The notes: a model not told the origin generated them from the letters alone. A stretch of 7,040 nucleotides of DNA from Oscillospiraceae bacterium (GCA_031255955.1 JAIRRO010000091.1:1-7040), one strand, 5' to 3'. Positions 1-6,758 are shown, numbered from the stretch's first letter. A program made the numbers and translations.

Positions 1-7
1 CGGGCAT
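1..7 (-). CDS. Possible start of the next operon gene, cut by the window edge
   Basis: On the minus strand a GGAGG Shine-Dalgarno sequence (15-19) stands 7 bases before an ATG (7-5) whose frame runs off the left edge, so only two codons (Met-Pro) are visible. It lies 119 bases downstream of the small redox-domain gene. The operon to the right has a binding protein and two permeases but no ATPase subunit, so an OppD/NikD-type ATPase would be the expected next gene. That identity is inferred from gene order only. A second ATG at 21 lies in another frame and has a poorer ribosome site. Confidence 0.25.
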
Positions 8-88
8 TCCTTCGCCTCCATCGCGTCTTTTGTTTAACGCTTGCTATTCTACTACGATGAGGCGCAAATGGCAAGGGGTATCGGATTT

Positions 89-119
89 ATACCCGTACGC
101 GGCGCTGACGGCGGCGGGC
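89..119 (+). repeat. Dispersed repeat, copy A (31 bp)
   Basis: These 31 bases match 4293-4323 in the same orientation at 29 of 31 positions; the differences are at 96 (t/c) and 106 (t/g). The copy lies just after the stop codon of the small redox-domain gene. It is followed on its left side by a 6-bp inverted repeat, GGGTAT (76-81) and ATACCC (89-94), with a 7-base loop, so the right arm of the hairpin overlaps the start of the repeat. No T-run follows the hairpin on either strand, so it is not a clear terminator. The sequence is GC-rich (cggcggcgg), which raises chance similarity, but a near-perfect 31-base match including non-repetitive parts is hard to explain that way. A short dispersed intergenic element is the likely reading. 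Confidence 0.55.
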
Positions 120-126
120 TTACGCT

Positions 127-492
127 TCAATCCACCACTTCCCCGTCAGGGAAAACTGTCATCATTCTCAGCGGGATATCCTTTCCGCTGTTCTTTATCG
201 CGTTCATCACGGCGACCGGAAAAACCGCGCAGCAATCTGACGACACCTTGACGAGCGTAACATCAAGAATATCGTTGTAAACCAGTATATTCCGCACCCT
301 GTCGTGCAAAAGCGCTTCGTTGCACGGGCAGGTGATTACAAGCGTCTTGCCCTCGGTAAGCCGCCCGTGAAACGCCGGGTATGCGTATGCCGCGCAATCG
401 GCGGCAATAAGCAGGCTCGCCCTGTGGAAATACGGCGCGACTATCGAAATGTCGCGCAATTTTATCGGCCATTGCTTCAAAACAGCGTCCAT
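127..492 (-). CDS. Stand-alone redox-type domain related to the C-terminal part of clostridial 4Fe-4S proteins
   Basis: A 121-residue soluble protein without signal peptide or membrane segment. It begins MDAVLKQWP and carries PYF at 20-22, the block LLIAADCAAYAY at 27-38, FH at 41-42, a CPC pair at 55-57 and CC at 87-88. This pattern (LKQWP, PYF..A.LLIAADC, then a CC pair and a SGK.IP tail) is what I recall from the C-terminal half of ferredoxin-like proteins of Clostridia, which carry two 4Fe-4S motifs in front. Those cluster motifs are absent here, so this is the domain alone. The ATG at 492 is chosen because AGGA (502-505) sits 9 bases ahead; starts at 510 and 558 are possible, but the ATG at 510 would overlap that site. 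It follows the permease gene by 40 bases in the same operon. The five cysteines (33, 55, 57, 87, 88) suggest metal binding or thiol chemistry in the cytoplasm. Its role beside the importer is unknown. Confidence 0.75.
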   Translation of the reverse strand: MDAVLKQWPIKLRDISIVAPYFHRASLLIAADCAAYAYPAFHGRLTEGKTLVITCPCNEALLHDRVRNILVYNDILDVTLVKVSSDCCAVFPVAVMNAIKNSGKDIPLRMMTVFPDGEVVD

Positions 493-532
493 TGTTCGTG
501 TTCCTTTCATTACAGCGCATAACGCCGCGCGT

Positions 533-1348
533 TTATTCCTGCGCCGTGTGTGGGTCAAGCAGTGCGCTTATATGTCTGCCCAGCTTGTCAAACGTCATCA
601 CAACAGCCACCAGCGCTATGCCCGGGAACAACACAAGCCACCACATTCCCGTGGCGATATGCTTCATCGCCTCTGACAGTATAATGCCGATGGCGGGGGA
701 ATCCACCGACAGACCGAAGCCTAAAAATGTTATGCTAGCCTCATGCATTATCGCGTGGGGAAATAGTAAAATTAGCCCGACGATAAATTGCGGCACCACG
801 TGCGGTATGATATGCGTCATTGCAATTTGAGCCTTCGTCCTGCCGAAGCTCCGCGCGGCTTTAATATACTGCGCTTCGCGCAGACTGAGTACTTCGCCGC
901 GAATTACGCGCGTCAGGTTCGGCCAATGCGTCAGTGCCACAGCGAGAATTACGCCGCGCAGTCCTCTGCCGACCGCAAAGGATACCAATACCAGCAGCAC
1001 CATATGAGGTATACCCATAAACATATCCACCATATACGACACTATGGTATCAATAACGCCGCCCGCCATAGCGGCGAGCAGCCCAAGAATCAATGCAAGC
1101 GCCGCACTTACCGACGATGCCAGAACTCCGAGCAGTATACTTGACGAAAGTCCCTTAACCGTGCGAAAAAACATATCCCTTCCAAGAAAATCTGTGCCGA
1201 ACAGATGCGCTGCGGATGGTGGCAGCTTCTTCGCGGCGTAATCCGGCGCGTACAACTCCGGCGGCATAACCGCGCCCGCTATTGCGATAATCAACAGGAA
1301 CAGCACCATACCGGAGGCTATAAGCAATGTCTTTTTGCGTAGATTCAT
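533..1348 (-). CDS. ABC importer permease, OppC/DppC/NikC type
   Basis: Inner-membrane permease subunit of a peptide/nickel-class ABC importer, 271 residues, a usual length for the family. An N-terminal membrane segment spans about 6-28. It is followed by HLFGTDFLGRDMF at 48-60, the hallmark (GTD.LGRD) of OppC-type subunits, then the transport core from about 68 to 262 with roughly five more membrane segments. The cytoplasmic EAA loop that docks onto the ATPase lies at about 158-190 (YIKAARSFG, then HIIPHV), and HEASITFLGFGL at 202-213 is also typical. The ATG overlaps the stop of the preceding permease by 4 bases (ATGA), and a strong GGGGAGG (1354-1360) sits 5 bases upstream. Unusual histidines fall in or near membrane segments (115, 141, 179, 183, 198, 202). 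Substrate is undetermined: peptides, nickel or a metal chelate are all possible for this family. Confidence 0.93.
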   Translation of the reverse strand: MNLRKKTLLIASGMVLFLLIIAIAGAVMPPELYAPDYAAKKLPPSAAHLFGTDFLGRDMFFRTVKGLSSSILLGVLASSVSAALALILGLLAAMAGGVIDTIVSYMVDMFMGIPHMVLLVLVSFAVGRGLRGVILAVALTHWPNLTRVIRGEVLSLREAQYIKAARSFGRTKAQIAMTHIIPHVVPQFIVGLILLFPHAIMHEASITFLGFGLSVDSPAIGIILSEAMKHIATGMWWLVLFPGIALVAVVMTFDKLGRHISALLDPHTAQE

Positions 1349-2334
1349 GACAGCCTCCCCTCTCCCCTTATCTGCGGATTCAGCAGACTGTACAAAAGAT
1401 TGGCAATTAAATTCCCGACGAACACGAACAACACGGAAAACATCGTCACGCCGAGGATAAGCGGCACATCGCCGTTTATTCCGGCACGACTGACCGCACT
1501 GCCCAAGCCCGGATATGAAAACACATTCTCAGCCAGCACGCTGCCGCCAAACAGCTCGGAGAACGACGCGAATTGCAACGTGATGGCGGGGATGGCGCAA
1601 TTTCGCAGACCGTGACGCAGTATGCTCACCGCCCTACTCTCCCCGCGGGCGCGGGCGAAGGTCACATAGTCGCTGTTCATCACTTCAACCAGCTTTTCAC
1701 GCGTATGCAGCGTAATGGAGGCTATGCCCGTTATGCTAAGTGTAAACGCCGGCAAAATGAGATGATGTATTCTATCGCCAAGAGTGACCTCTGAGGCTGC
1801 TTTACCAATCGGCACGGCAAGCCCGAGCGGGAACCAGCCAAGCCTGATCGAGAGTCCCATCAATAGCAATAGCCCTATCCAAAACACGGGCGTTGAAGCA
1901 AGTATGAAACTGAACGTGCGAATAATTCTATCCGCCACGCCGTTGGGATTCGCACCGCATATGACGCCGAGTGTAAACCCCAGCACGCCTGAAAACGCCC
2001 ACGCAGTCAGCATTAACACAAGCGAACCTGTAAATCGCTCCGCTATCACGGCGGAAACAGGCTTTCGGAAAGAGCTTGATGTTCCCATATCGCCGCGCAA
2101 AACATTGCCCAGCCATGAGAAATAGCGTTCTACCGGGGGCTTATTCAGCCCCCAGTATTCCGCGATGTGCTCGCGCTGCTCCTGCGATACGTTTCGCTCC
2201 GATGGTGCGAATGATTCCATCGGGTCAACAGGCGCGTTCGATATAAGGACAAACGCCACAAGGCTGGTCCCGAACAGCAGCAGTGCCATACGCACAAGCG
2301 TTATAAACATTTTTGCGGGATTGTGCGCTCTCAT
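1345..2334 (-). CDS. ABC importer permease, OppB/DppB/NikB type
   Basis: Inner-membrane permease partner of the OppC-type protein, 329 residues, typical size. An N-terminal membrane segment (about 10-32) leads to the periplasm-side signature WGLNKPPVERYFSWLGNVLRG (61-81) and GDMGTS (81-86), both characteristic of OppB-type subunits. The transport core runs from about 100 to 320 with five further membrane segments. The EAA loop is at about 222-250 (SDYVTFARARGES, then LRHGLRNCAIPA), and LAENVFSYPGLG at 267-278 is a strongly conserved family block. The start ATG overlaps the stop of the binding-protein gene by 4 bases. No good Shine-Dalgarno sequence precedes it, so translation is probably coupled to the upstream gene. 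A downstream ATG at 2310 has no ribosome site either. It forms the pore with the next gene's product and should need ATPase subunits not present in the window. Confidence 0.94.
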   Translation of the reverse strand: MRAHNPAKMFITLVRMALLLFGTSLVAFVLISNAPVDPMESFAPSERNVSQEQREHIAEYWGLNKPPVERYFSWLGNVLRGDMGTSSSFRKPVSAVIAERFTGSLVLMLTAWAFSGVLGFTLGVICGANPNGVADRIIRTFSFILASTPVFWIGLLLLMGLSIRLGWFPLGLAVPIGKAASEVTLGDRIHHLILPAFTLSITGIASITLHTREKLVEVMNSDYVTFARARGESRAVSILRHGLRNCAIPAITLQFASFSELFGGSVLAENVFSYPGLGSAVSRAGINGDVPLILGVTMFSVLFVFVGNLIANLLYSLLNPQIRGEGRLS

Positions 2335-4004
2335 TTAATGAATGACCACTCATTAAGGTTCTGAATCACAGGCGCGCCGTGTCCGTGCGGGTGAATTCTC
2401 TGGACGCCGAGGTCGAGTCCGTCACGCACAAAATATGTGTGGTCTATATTCACCAGCCAAACGTATGGGAATTCTACGTTCGGACCCGTCTGTCCGTCGT
2501 ATTGCGCTTTCTTGCCCAGGGCAATCGCTTCCTCGTCGGTCTTTGCCGCCAGCATTGCGTCAAGGTATCCGTCCACCGTGTCATTAGCGTACATCGGCGC
2601 GCCGGAGAGTCCCATTGCGCTGTCCTTTACGGCATACATAGAATGAAACGCCGTGTAGATATCGATGTATGTATAGCTGCCTGTGCCGATGCATGTAGGT
2701 ATATTGCGGCTCAGTTTTCTGGCGGTCGTCCAGTCCATAGCCTCCGCTATGATGTTTATCCCCAGCGGCTTCGCGCTCTCAGACAGAGCAACGGCAAGAT
2801 TATAACGCTGCAGGTCGTCTGTGCGTCCCGTAATTCGGAATTCGCATTTTACGCCATCCTTTTCACGTATTCCGTCGCCGTCCGTGTCCACCCATCCCGC
2901 AGCTTCCAGAATGGCTTTCGCTTCTTCAACTTGTCCGTCTATGAACACAGGCTCTGTGTTGCCCCACGGCAGTCCCTGAAAATATGTATAACTGGGCGTC
3001 CCGATACCGTTAAGGGCGTTGTCGATAATGGTCTGACGGTTGATGCCCATGTTCAAGGCTGTTCGCACGGCGATGTCGCTCGTTACGTTGTTACCGACAA
3101 CCTCTCCGTTGGAGTCCACGCTCTCCGTAACCATCGGCAGGTTAAAGCCACGGTTATCGGAGGTCGTGCAGGTCACCATATGCATTCCCGCAACCGATTC
3201 CTTGGCGTATTCGGGATTTACCATAACAACATCCAGCGCTCCCGTTTGGGCGGAGGCGAGGGCTGCCTGTTCGTCCAGCGCGAGGAATGTAATTTGCTTG
3301 AACGGTGATTTAATCCCGTAAAAATATTCGTTCGGTTCTATAATAAGCTGTTGTCCAATGTCCAATTGCTTCACCTTGAACGGACCGGTGCCCACCGGAT
3401 TGTTCGCATAACTGTCGTCATACGCATGTTCGGGTACTATGCCAAGCAGCGCCGTGGTGCGGATAAACGGAGAATATACCCTGCTAAGCGTGAATATGAC
3501 ATCATTGCCGCTTACTTCGATTGATTCCACCATCGTGAGATCGACCGCCCCGCCCGCTTCTTTCGCCGTGCGGTACGTAAACGCAACATCCTCAGGTGTA
3601 AGTGTCGTGCCGTCCGCGAATTTGATATCCTCGCGGATGGTGTAGGTGTATCTCAGACCGTCGTCAGATATTTTGTAGCTCGACGCGATGTCCGGCTCCG
3701 TCTCGACATCCGCGTTGATTTTCAGCAGCGAGGTGTGGAATAAATCATACCCCGAGACGCCGGAATAGCTCCAAATGGGGTCATACCCGCCGCCTGTCAT
3801 ATCTGCTATTGAAACAACGATTGAATCGCGCACCGTCTCCACGGGAGCGGCGTCGTCCGGCGTGGCACCGGCGGGAGCTTCTTCGCTTTCGCCCACAGAA
3901 CCGCCGGATGTGGGCGCGGGTGCAGTGTCACCACCGCAGGATGCAAGCAGCGCGAAGCACATAACAAGCGCTAAGAGAGTTGCCAATACTGATTTCGTTT
4001 TCAT
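2331..4004 (-). CDS. Extracellular solute-binding lipoprotein, SBP family 5 (peptide/nickel class)
   Basis: The substrate receptor of the importer, 557 residues, in the normal range for family 5 binding proteins. Residues 1-22 are a lipoprotein signal with lipobox LLASC, so Cys23 should be lipidated and hold the protein on the outer face of the membrane. A Gly/Ser/Pro/Ala/Glu-rich linker follows (about 24-55). The binding domain shows family landmarks: EPDIASSYKISDDGL (103-117), FADGTTLTPEDVAFTY (129-144), NPVGTGPFKV (202-211), and AGWVDTDGDGIREKDG (369-384), which contains an EF-hand-like acidic loop common in this family. Near the end is HPHGH (538-542), preceded by DHTYFVRDGLDLG, a form I associate with clostridial and archaeal members of uncertain, possibly metal-related, substrate. 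The start is fixed by AGGAGG (4012-4017) 7 bases ahead. It is the first gene of the operon and lies behind the promoter and attenuator described below. Nickel, peptide or chelate uptake cannot be separated from sequence alone. Confidence 0.93.
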   Translation of the reverse strand: MKTKSVLATLLALVMCFALLASCGGDTAPAPTSGGSVGESEEAPAGATPDDAAPVETVRDSIVVSIADMTGGGYDPIWSYSGVSGYDLFHTSLLKINADVETEPDIASSYKISDDGLRYTYTIREDIKFADGTTLTPEDVAFTYRTAKEAGGAVDLTMVESIEVSGNDVIFTLSRVYSPFIRTTALLGIVPEHAYDDSYANNPVGTGPFKVKQLDIGQQLIIEPNEYFYGIKSPFKQITFLALDEQAALASAQTGALDVVMVNPEYAKESVAGMHMVTCTTSDNRGFNLPMVTESVDSNGEVVGNNVTSDIAVRTALNMGINRQTIIDNALNGIGTPSYTYFQGLPWGNTEPVFIDGQVEEAKAILEAAGWVDTDGDGIREKDGVKCEFRITGRTDDLQRYNLAVALSESAKPLGINIIAEAMDWTTARKLSRNIPTCIGTGSYTYIDIYTAFHSMYAVKDSAMGLSGAPMYANDTVDGYLDAMLAAKTDEEAIALGKKAQYDGQTGPNVEFPYVWLVNIDHTYFVRDGLDLGVQRIHPHGHGAPVIQNLNEWSFIK

Positions 4005-4214
4005 TTGAATTCCTCCTACAATAATACATTTTTAGGCTCATCGCCCGGCGCGCGCAAAATCGGACAAAAAAAATAAATCACGAAGTGCAATACCCGCCTT
4101 GTGGCGGATACGGCGATCTTCGTGATCGTCATTATGTCCGATATTGATCCGGCGATTTACCTTAAGTCTCGCGATGCGGTTTCGATCGCGCATCGACCTT
4201 CTTGATCGACTATT
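4005..4214 (-). promoter_or_regulatory. Structured 5' leader of the importer operon, probable attenuator
   Basis: From the predicted transcription start (about 4214) the leader is about 210 nt long. It contains a stem-loop (CGATGCG at 4195-4189 pairing with CGCATCG at 4178-4172), a linker, the intrinsic terminator listed separately, and then the Shine-Dalgarno site. An outer 8-bp pairing, ATCGGACA (+ strand 4059-4066) with TGTCCGAT (4135-4142), encloses the terminator and could form only in readthrough transcripts. A 15-base segment at 4194-4208 is a near-copy (13 of 15) of the terminator's own 5' arm at 4114-4128 and could pair with the 3' arm instead, giving an antiterminator. I looked for T-box, NiCo, fluoride, SAM, guanidine and ZTP consensus elements and found none. 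The ligand or trigger is unknown. Confidence 0.6.
4066..4126 (-). terminator. Intrinsic terminator inside the leader (attenuator)
   Basis: On the minus strand a 9-bp stem, ATCACGAAG with CTTCGTGAT (4126-4118 and 4085-4077), is continued inward across an internal loop by further pairs ending in CCGCC-ACAA-GGCGG (4107-4103 and 4098-4094). It is followed directly by the U-rich tail TTATTTTTTTT (4076-4066). This is a complete intrinsic terminator. It sits downstream of the operon promoter and 61 bases before the first start codon, and I see no second promoter between it and that gene. Expression of the importer therefore should require readthrough. It lies about 165 bases past the P-type ATPase stop, so it could also stop transcripts arriving from that gene. 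Confidence 0.85.
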
Positions 4215-4220
4215 GAGGGT

Positions 4221-4249
4221 ATATTACACCATTACGCGCCGCGTGTCAA
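4221..4249 (-). promoter_or_regulatory. Sigma-A promoter of the importer operon
   Basis: On the minus strand a perfect -35 TTGACA (4249-4244) is separated by 17 bases from -10 TAATAT (4226-4221), one transposition away from the TATAAT consensus. The predicted start is the A at about 4214. Immediately upstream of the -35 box, about 4250-4275 is A-rich on this strand (runs of A7, A6 and A4 broken by single bases), matching an UP element that contacts the RNA polymerase alpha subunit. A GGT-N7-ACC imperfect palindrome (4219-4231) overlaps the -10 box and could be an operator, but this is weak. The promoter strength suggests that control is exerted after initiation, at the attenuator. Confidence 0.85.
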
Positions 4250-4290
4250 CTTTTTTTCATTTTTTATTTTCAATATACGATCGGTAAAAA

Positions 4291-6732
4291 TCATACCCGC
4301 ACGCGGCGCGGACGGCGGCGGGCGCTTTTATCAGGAAACAGCGCGCGGAATCGTCGGGCAAGCAGGGACAGCAGCATTATGACCGGCACAGAGGCAAGGC
4401 ATACGAGTATCACTGTGATTAGGGCAGGCGCGCCGAGCGGCGTCATTTCAAACAGCTCACGCAGGAAAATCGCCCCGATGGCAAAGCACACCGGCATCGC
4501 GATTATCAGCGCGCGGCGAATATTATTAAGCGGACGCGATACCTTGACGAGCATCAGCAGCCCGATAAACGAAAGCGCGATAGCGGACATCGTGGACACC
4601 TCGCTCTGCGTGAATCCGCGCCGCTCACCGATGATGATTATGGCAAGCACGGCAAGCAGATCCGTAATCCCCGCGGGGAATGCTTTTATCAGCACGTTTG
4701 CCATAAATCCGCCCTTTACGCGGGCGCGGTTCGGCTCAAGCGCCAGCACGAAGGACGGTATTCCGATGAACATCATATTGAACAGCGTGAGCTTTGACGG
4801 ATTCATCGGATAGCTGAGCGCGAAAAGCAGCGCGAGCAGGGTCAGCGTGAAGCTGAAAATATTTTTCACAAGAAACAGCGCCGCGGAGCGCTCAATATTG
4901 TTGATTACGCGCCGCCCCTCCATCACGACGGAGGTCATAGCGGAAAAATCTGAATCCACCAGCACAAGCTGCGCGACATGACAGGCGGCGTCGCTGCCGG
5001 AGGACATTGCAATGCCGCAGTCCGCGTCCTTTAGCGCCAGCACATCGTTGACGCCGTCGCCCGTCATGGCTACGGTGTGTCCCTCCGCCTTCATCGCGCG
5101 GATAAGCCGCCGCTTGACGTCCGGCGTCACGCGTCCGAAAATGGTGTATTCCGCGGCGGCGCGGCGGATTTGGCGCTCTGTTTTCAACCCGGAGGCGTCG
5201 ATGTATTTATCGGCGTTTTCGATGCCGGCATCCTGCGCGATGCGCGAAACAGTCTCCGCGTTGTCCCCGGATATGACGCGGATGGATACGCCCTGCTCCG
5301 CAAAGAAGCGAAATGTCTCCGGCGCGGCGGCGCGAATTTTATTCGTCAGCAAAATTAAAGCCAGCGGCACGGCGTCCGTCGGCGGGGTTTTCGCGGCGTC
5401 GTCAAGACCGGTTGATATTGACGCCAGCAGCAGCACGCGATAGCCCTCTGCGGAATATCGCGACGCCGTTTCCGCGTGACAGGACCCCGGCGACAGGAGC
5501 TTTTCCGGCGCACCGAGCAGAAAAGCCGAGCCGTCTGAAAGCGTCGCCCCGGCGTATTTATTCACAGAGGTGAAGGGTAGCCGCTTTGCGACGCGCCGCC
5601 GAGGGGTTGCCGTAAAATGCTTTGTCAGCGCGGCGAAGGTTTCGTTTTCAACACCCGCGCCGCCGAGATAATCAGCCATAATGGCGTCAATTTTTTCAAT
5701 GGGAGCCGTGTCCGGCGAGAGGGGAACAACCTCGCGCACCGTCATTTCCGGCTCTGTAATCGTACCCGTTTTGTCCACGCACAGCACATCCGCGCGGGCA
5801 AGTGTCTCGATGCATCGCATCTCCTGCACAAGCGCGCGCCGCCGACTAAGACGCATCACGGACACGGCAATGGCGACGGACACCAAGAGATACAGTCCCT
5901 CCGGAATCATTCCGATCAGCGCCGCGACGGTGGAAATCATACCCTCAGAAAACGGCTCGTGCAGCACATAAAGCTGCTGATACAGCATAATCGCGCCGAA
6001 CGGTATAATGACAATTCCGATGATTTTAACGAGACGCGTTAAGGCGTACATCATTTCAGAGCGCATTTTTTTGCCTGTTTTCTTGGCTTCAAGCGTAAGC
6101 TTGGACACAAAGGACTCGCGCCCAACCTTATCAAGCCGCGCGCGGCACTCCCCCGATACCACAAAGCTGCCGGAAAGCAGCGCCGAGCCGGGCGTTTTCG
6201 TTATCTCGTCGGACTCCCCCGTCACAAGCGCCTCGTTTACGCGGCACTCCCCCGTCAGCACAACGGCGTCGGCATATATCTGCCGCCCGCGTGAGAACAC
6301 GGCGACGTCGTCCCGCACGGTCTGCTCGCACGGTACGGTTATCTCCGCGCCGCCGCGTATCACAACGGCTTTCGGCTCTGTGACAAGCGTCATCGCCCGC
6401 AGGGCGCGGCGGCTTCGCAGCTCCTGCACCGTGCCGATGATGATGTTGATAAATACGACGGGCAGGAACGTCAGCTCCTTATATTTCCCCGCGATTATCA
6501 CGCATATCGCCAGCACCGTGAAAATCAGATTGAAATAAGTAAACACATTGTCCGCTATGATTTGCCCCGTGGTTCGCTCCGGCGGCGCGGGGCTTTCGTT
6601 GCCATAGCCGGAGCGCAGCCGCTCCGCCGCCTCGGCGTGCGACAAGCCTGTATTGACGTCGGACTCTATTCTCGGAATAACGCGGAGCTTTTTCGCTTCG
6701 CCGCGTCGGCGCGTCATATCTGTTATAAGCAT
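4291..6732 (-). CDS. Cation-translocating P-type ATPase, CtpE-like
   Basis: Membrane ATP-driven cation pump, 813 residues from the chosen ATG. Landmarks in order (numbered from that start): N-terminal helix pair (about 63-102); actuator-domain TGES at 171-174; helices 3-4 (about 234-292) with the ion-site motif IPEGL at 276-280; phosphorylation motif DKTGT at 320-324 with catalytic Asp320; nucleotide-domain LGAPEKL at about 406-412; hinge SGDN at 488-491; TGDGVND at 557-563; helices 5-6 (about 615-667) including NPSKLTLFNMMFIGIPSFV and LALEPN; then about four more helices (679-792). PEGL with GIPSF.LALEPN resembles mycobacterial CtpE, reported as a calcium transporter; the ion here is unproven. 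The frame stays open to 6816, but that start would overlap ispE by 58 bases. The ATG at 6732 follows GGGGAGGG (6747-6754), although the 14-base gap is long. The final Arg-rich residues are encoded by the 31-bp repeat. Confidence 0.93.
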   Translation of the reverse strand: MLITDMTRRRGEAKKLRVIPRIESDVNTGLSHAEAAERLRSGYGNESPAPPERTTGQIIADNVFTYFNLIFTVLAICVIIAGKYKELTFLPVVFINIIIGTVQELRSRRALRAMTLVTEPKAVVIRGGAEITVPCEQTVRDDVAVFSRGRQIYADAVVLTGECRVNEALVTGESDEITKTPGSALLSGSFVVSGECRARLDKVGRESFVSKLTLEAKKTGKKMRSEMMYALTRLVKIIGIVIIPFGAIMLYQQLYVLHEPFSEGMISTVAALIGMIPEGLYLLVSVAIAVSVMRLSRRRALVQEMRCIETLARADVLCVDKTGTITEPEMTVREVVPLSPDTAPIEKIDAIMADYLGGAGVENETFAALTKHFTATPRRRVAKRLPFTSVNKYAGATLSDGSAFLLGAPEKLLSPGSCHAETASRYSAEGYRVLLLASISTGLDDAAKTPPTDAVPLALILLTNKIRAAAPETFRFFAEQGVSIRVISGDNAETVSRIAQDAGIENADKYIDASGLKTERQIRRAAAEYTIFGRVTPDVKRRLIRAMKAEGHTVAMTGDGVNDVLALKDADCGIAMSSGSDAACHVAQLVLVDSDFSAMTSVVMEGRRVINNIERSAALFLVKNIFSFTLTLLALLFALSYPMNPSKLTLFNMMFIGIPSFVLALEPNRARVKGGFMANVLIKAFPAGITDLLAVLAIIIIGERRGFTQSEVSTMSAIALSFIGLLMLVKVSRPLNNIRRALIIAMPVCFAIGAIFLRELFEMTPLGAPALITVILVCLASVPVIMLLSLLARRFRALFPDKSARRRPRRVRV
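4293..4323 (+). repeat. Dispersed repeat, copy B, inside the ATPase 3' end
   Basis: Second copy of the 31-base sequence at 89-119, 29 of 31 identical and in the same orientation. Here it overlaps the end of the P-type ATPase gene: read on the minus strand it encodes the last ten residues, ARRRPRRVRV, and the first base of the TGA stop. Outside the 31 bases the two copies share only short pieces (atcgg a few bases to the left), so the boundaries are approximate. Confidence 0.55.
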
Positions 6733-6758
6733 AGCTGTTGTGTTATCCCTCCCCTGCC

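Noticed and set aside
76..94. GGGTAT/ATACCC hairpin as operon terminator
   Set aside because: The stem is only 6 bp and no T-run follows on either strand; a ribosome-site/ATG pair further left suggests the operon continues.
41..280. Plus-strand frames at the left end (41-280, 30-251)
   Set aside because: They run through the dispersed repeat and antisense into the redox-domain gene, without a ribosome binding site or recognisable domain.
493..558. Longer start (558 or 510) for the redox-domain gene
   Set aside because: The ATG at 558 would overlap the permease gene, and its added residues are Arg-rich and unlike the family; the ATG at 510 overlaps the AAAGGA ribosome site that suits the ATG at 492.
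2379..3308. 309-codon open frame on the plus strand
   Set aside because: It lies wholly antisense to the well-supported binding-protein gene, has no recognisable domain and an irregular composition; it is a shadow of the GC-biased codon use of the real gene.
4037..4046. Fluoride-riboswitch-like GGGCGATGAG on the minus strand
   Set aside because: Only the opening bases resemble the crcB motif; the pseudoknot partner and the downstream conserved UGAUG-type segment are absent, and the neighbouring gene is not a fluoride exporter.
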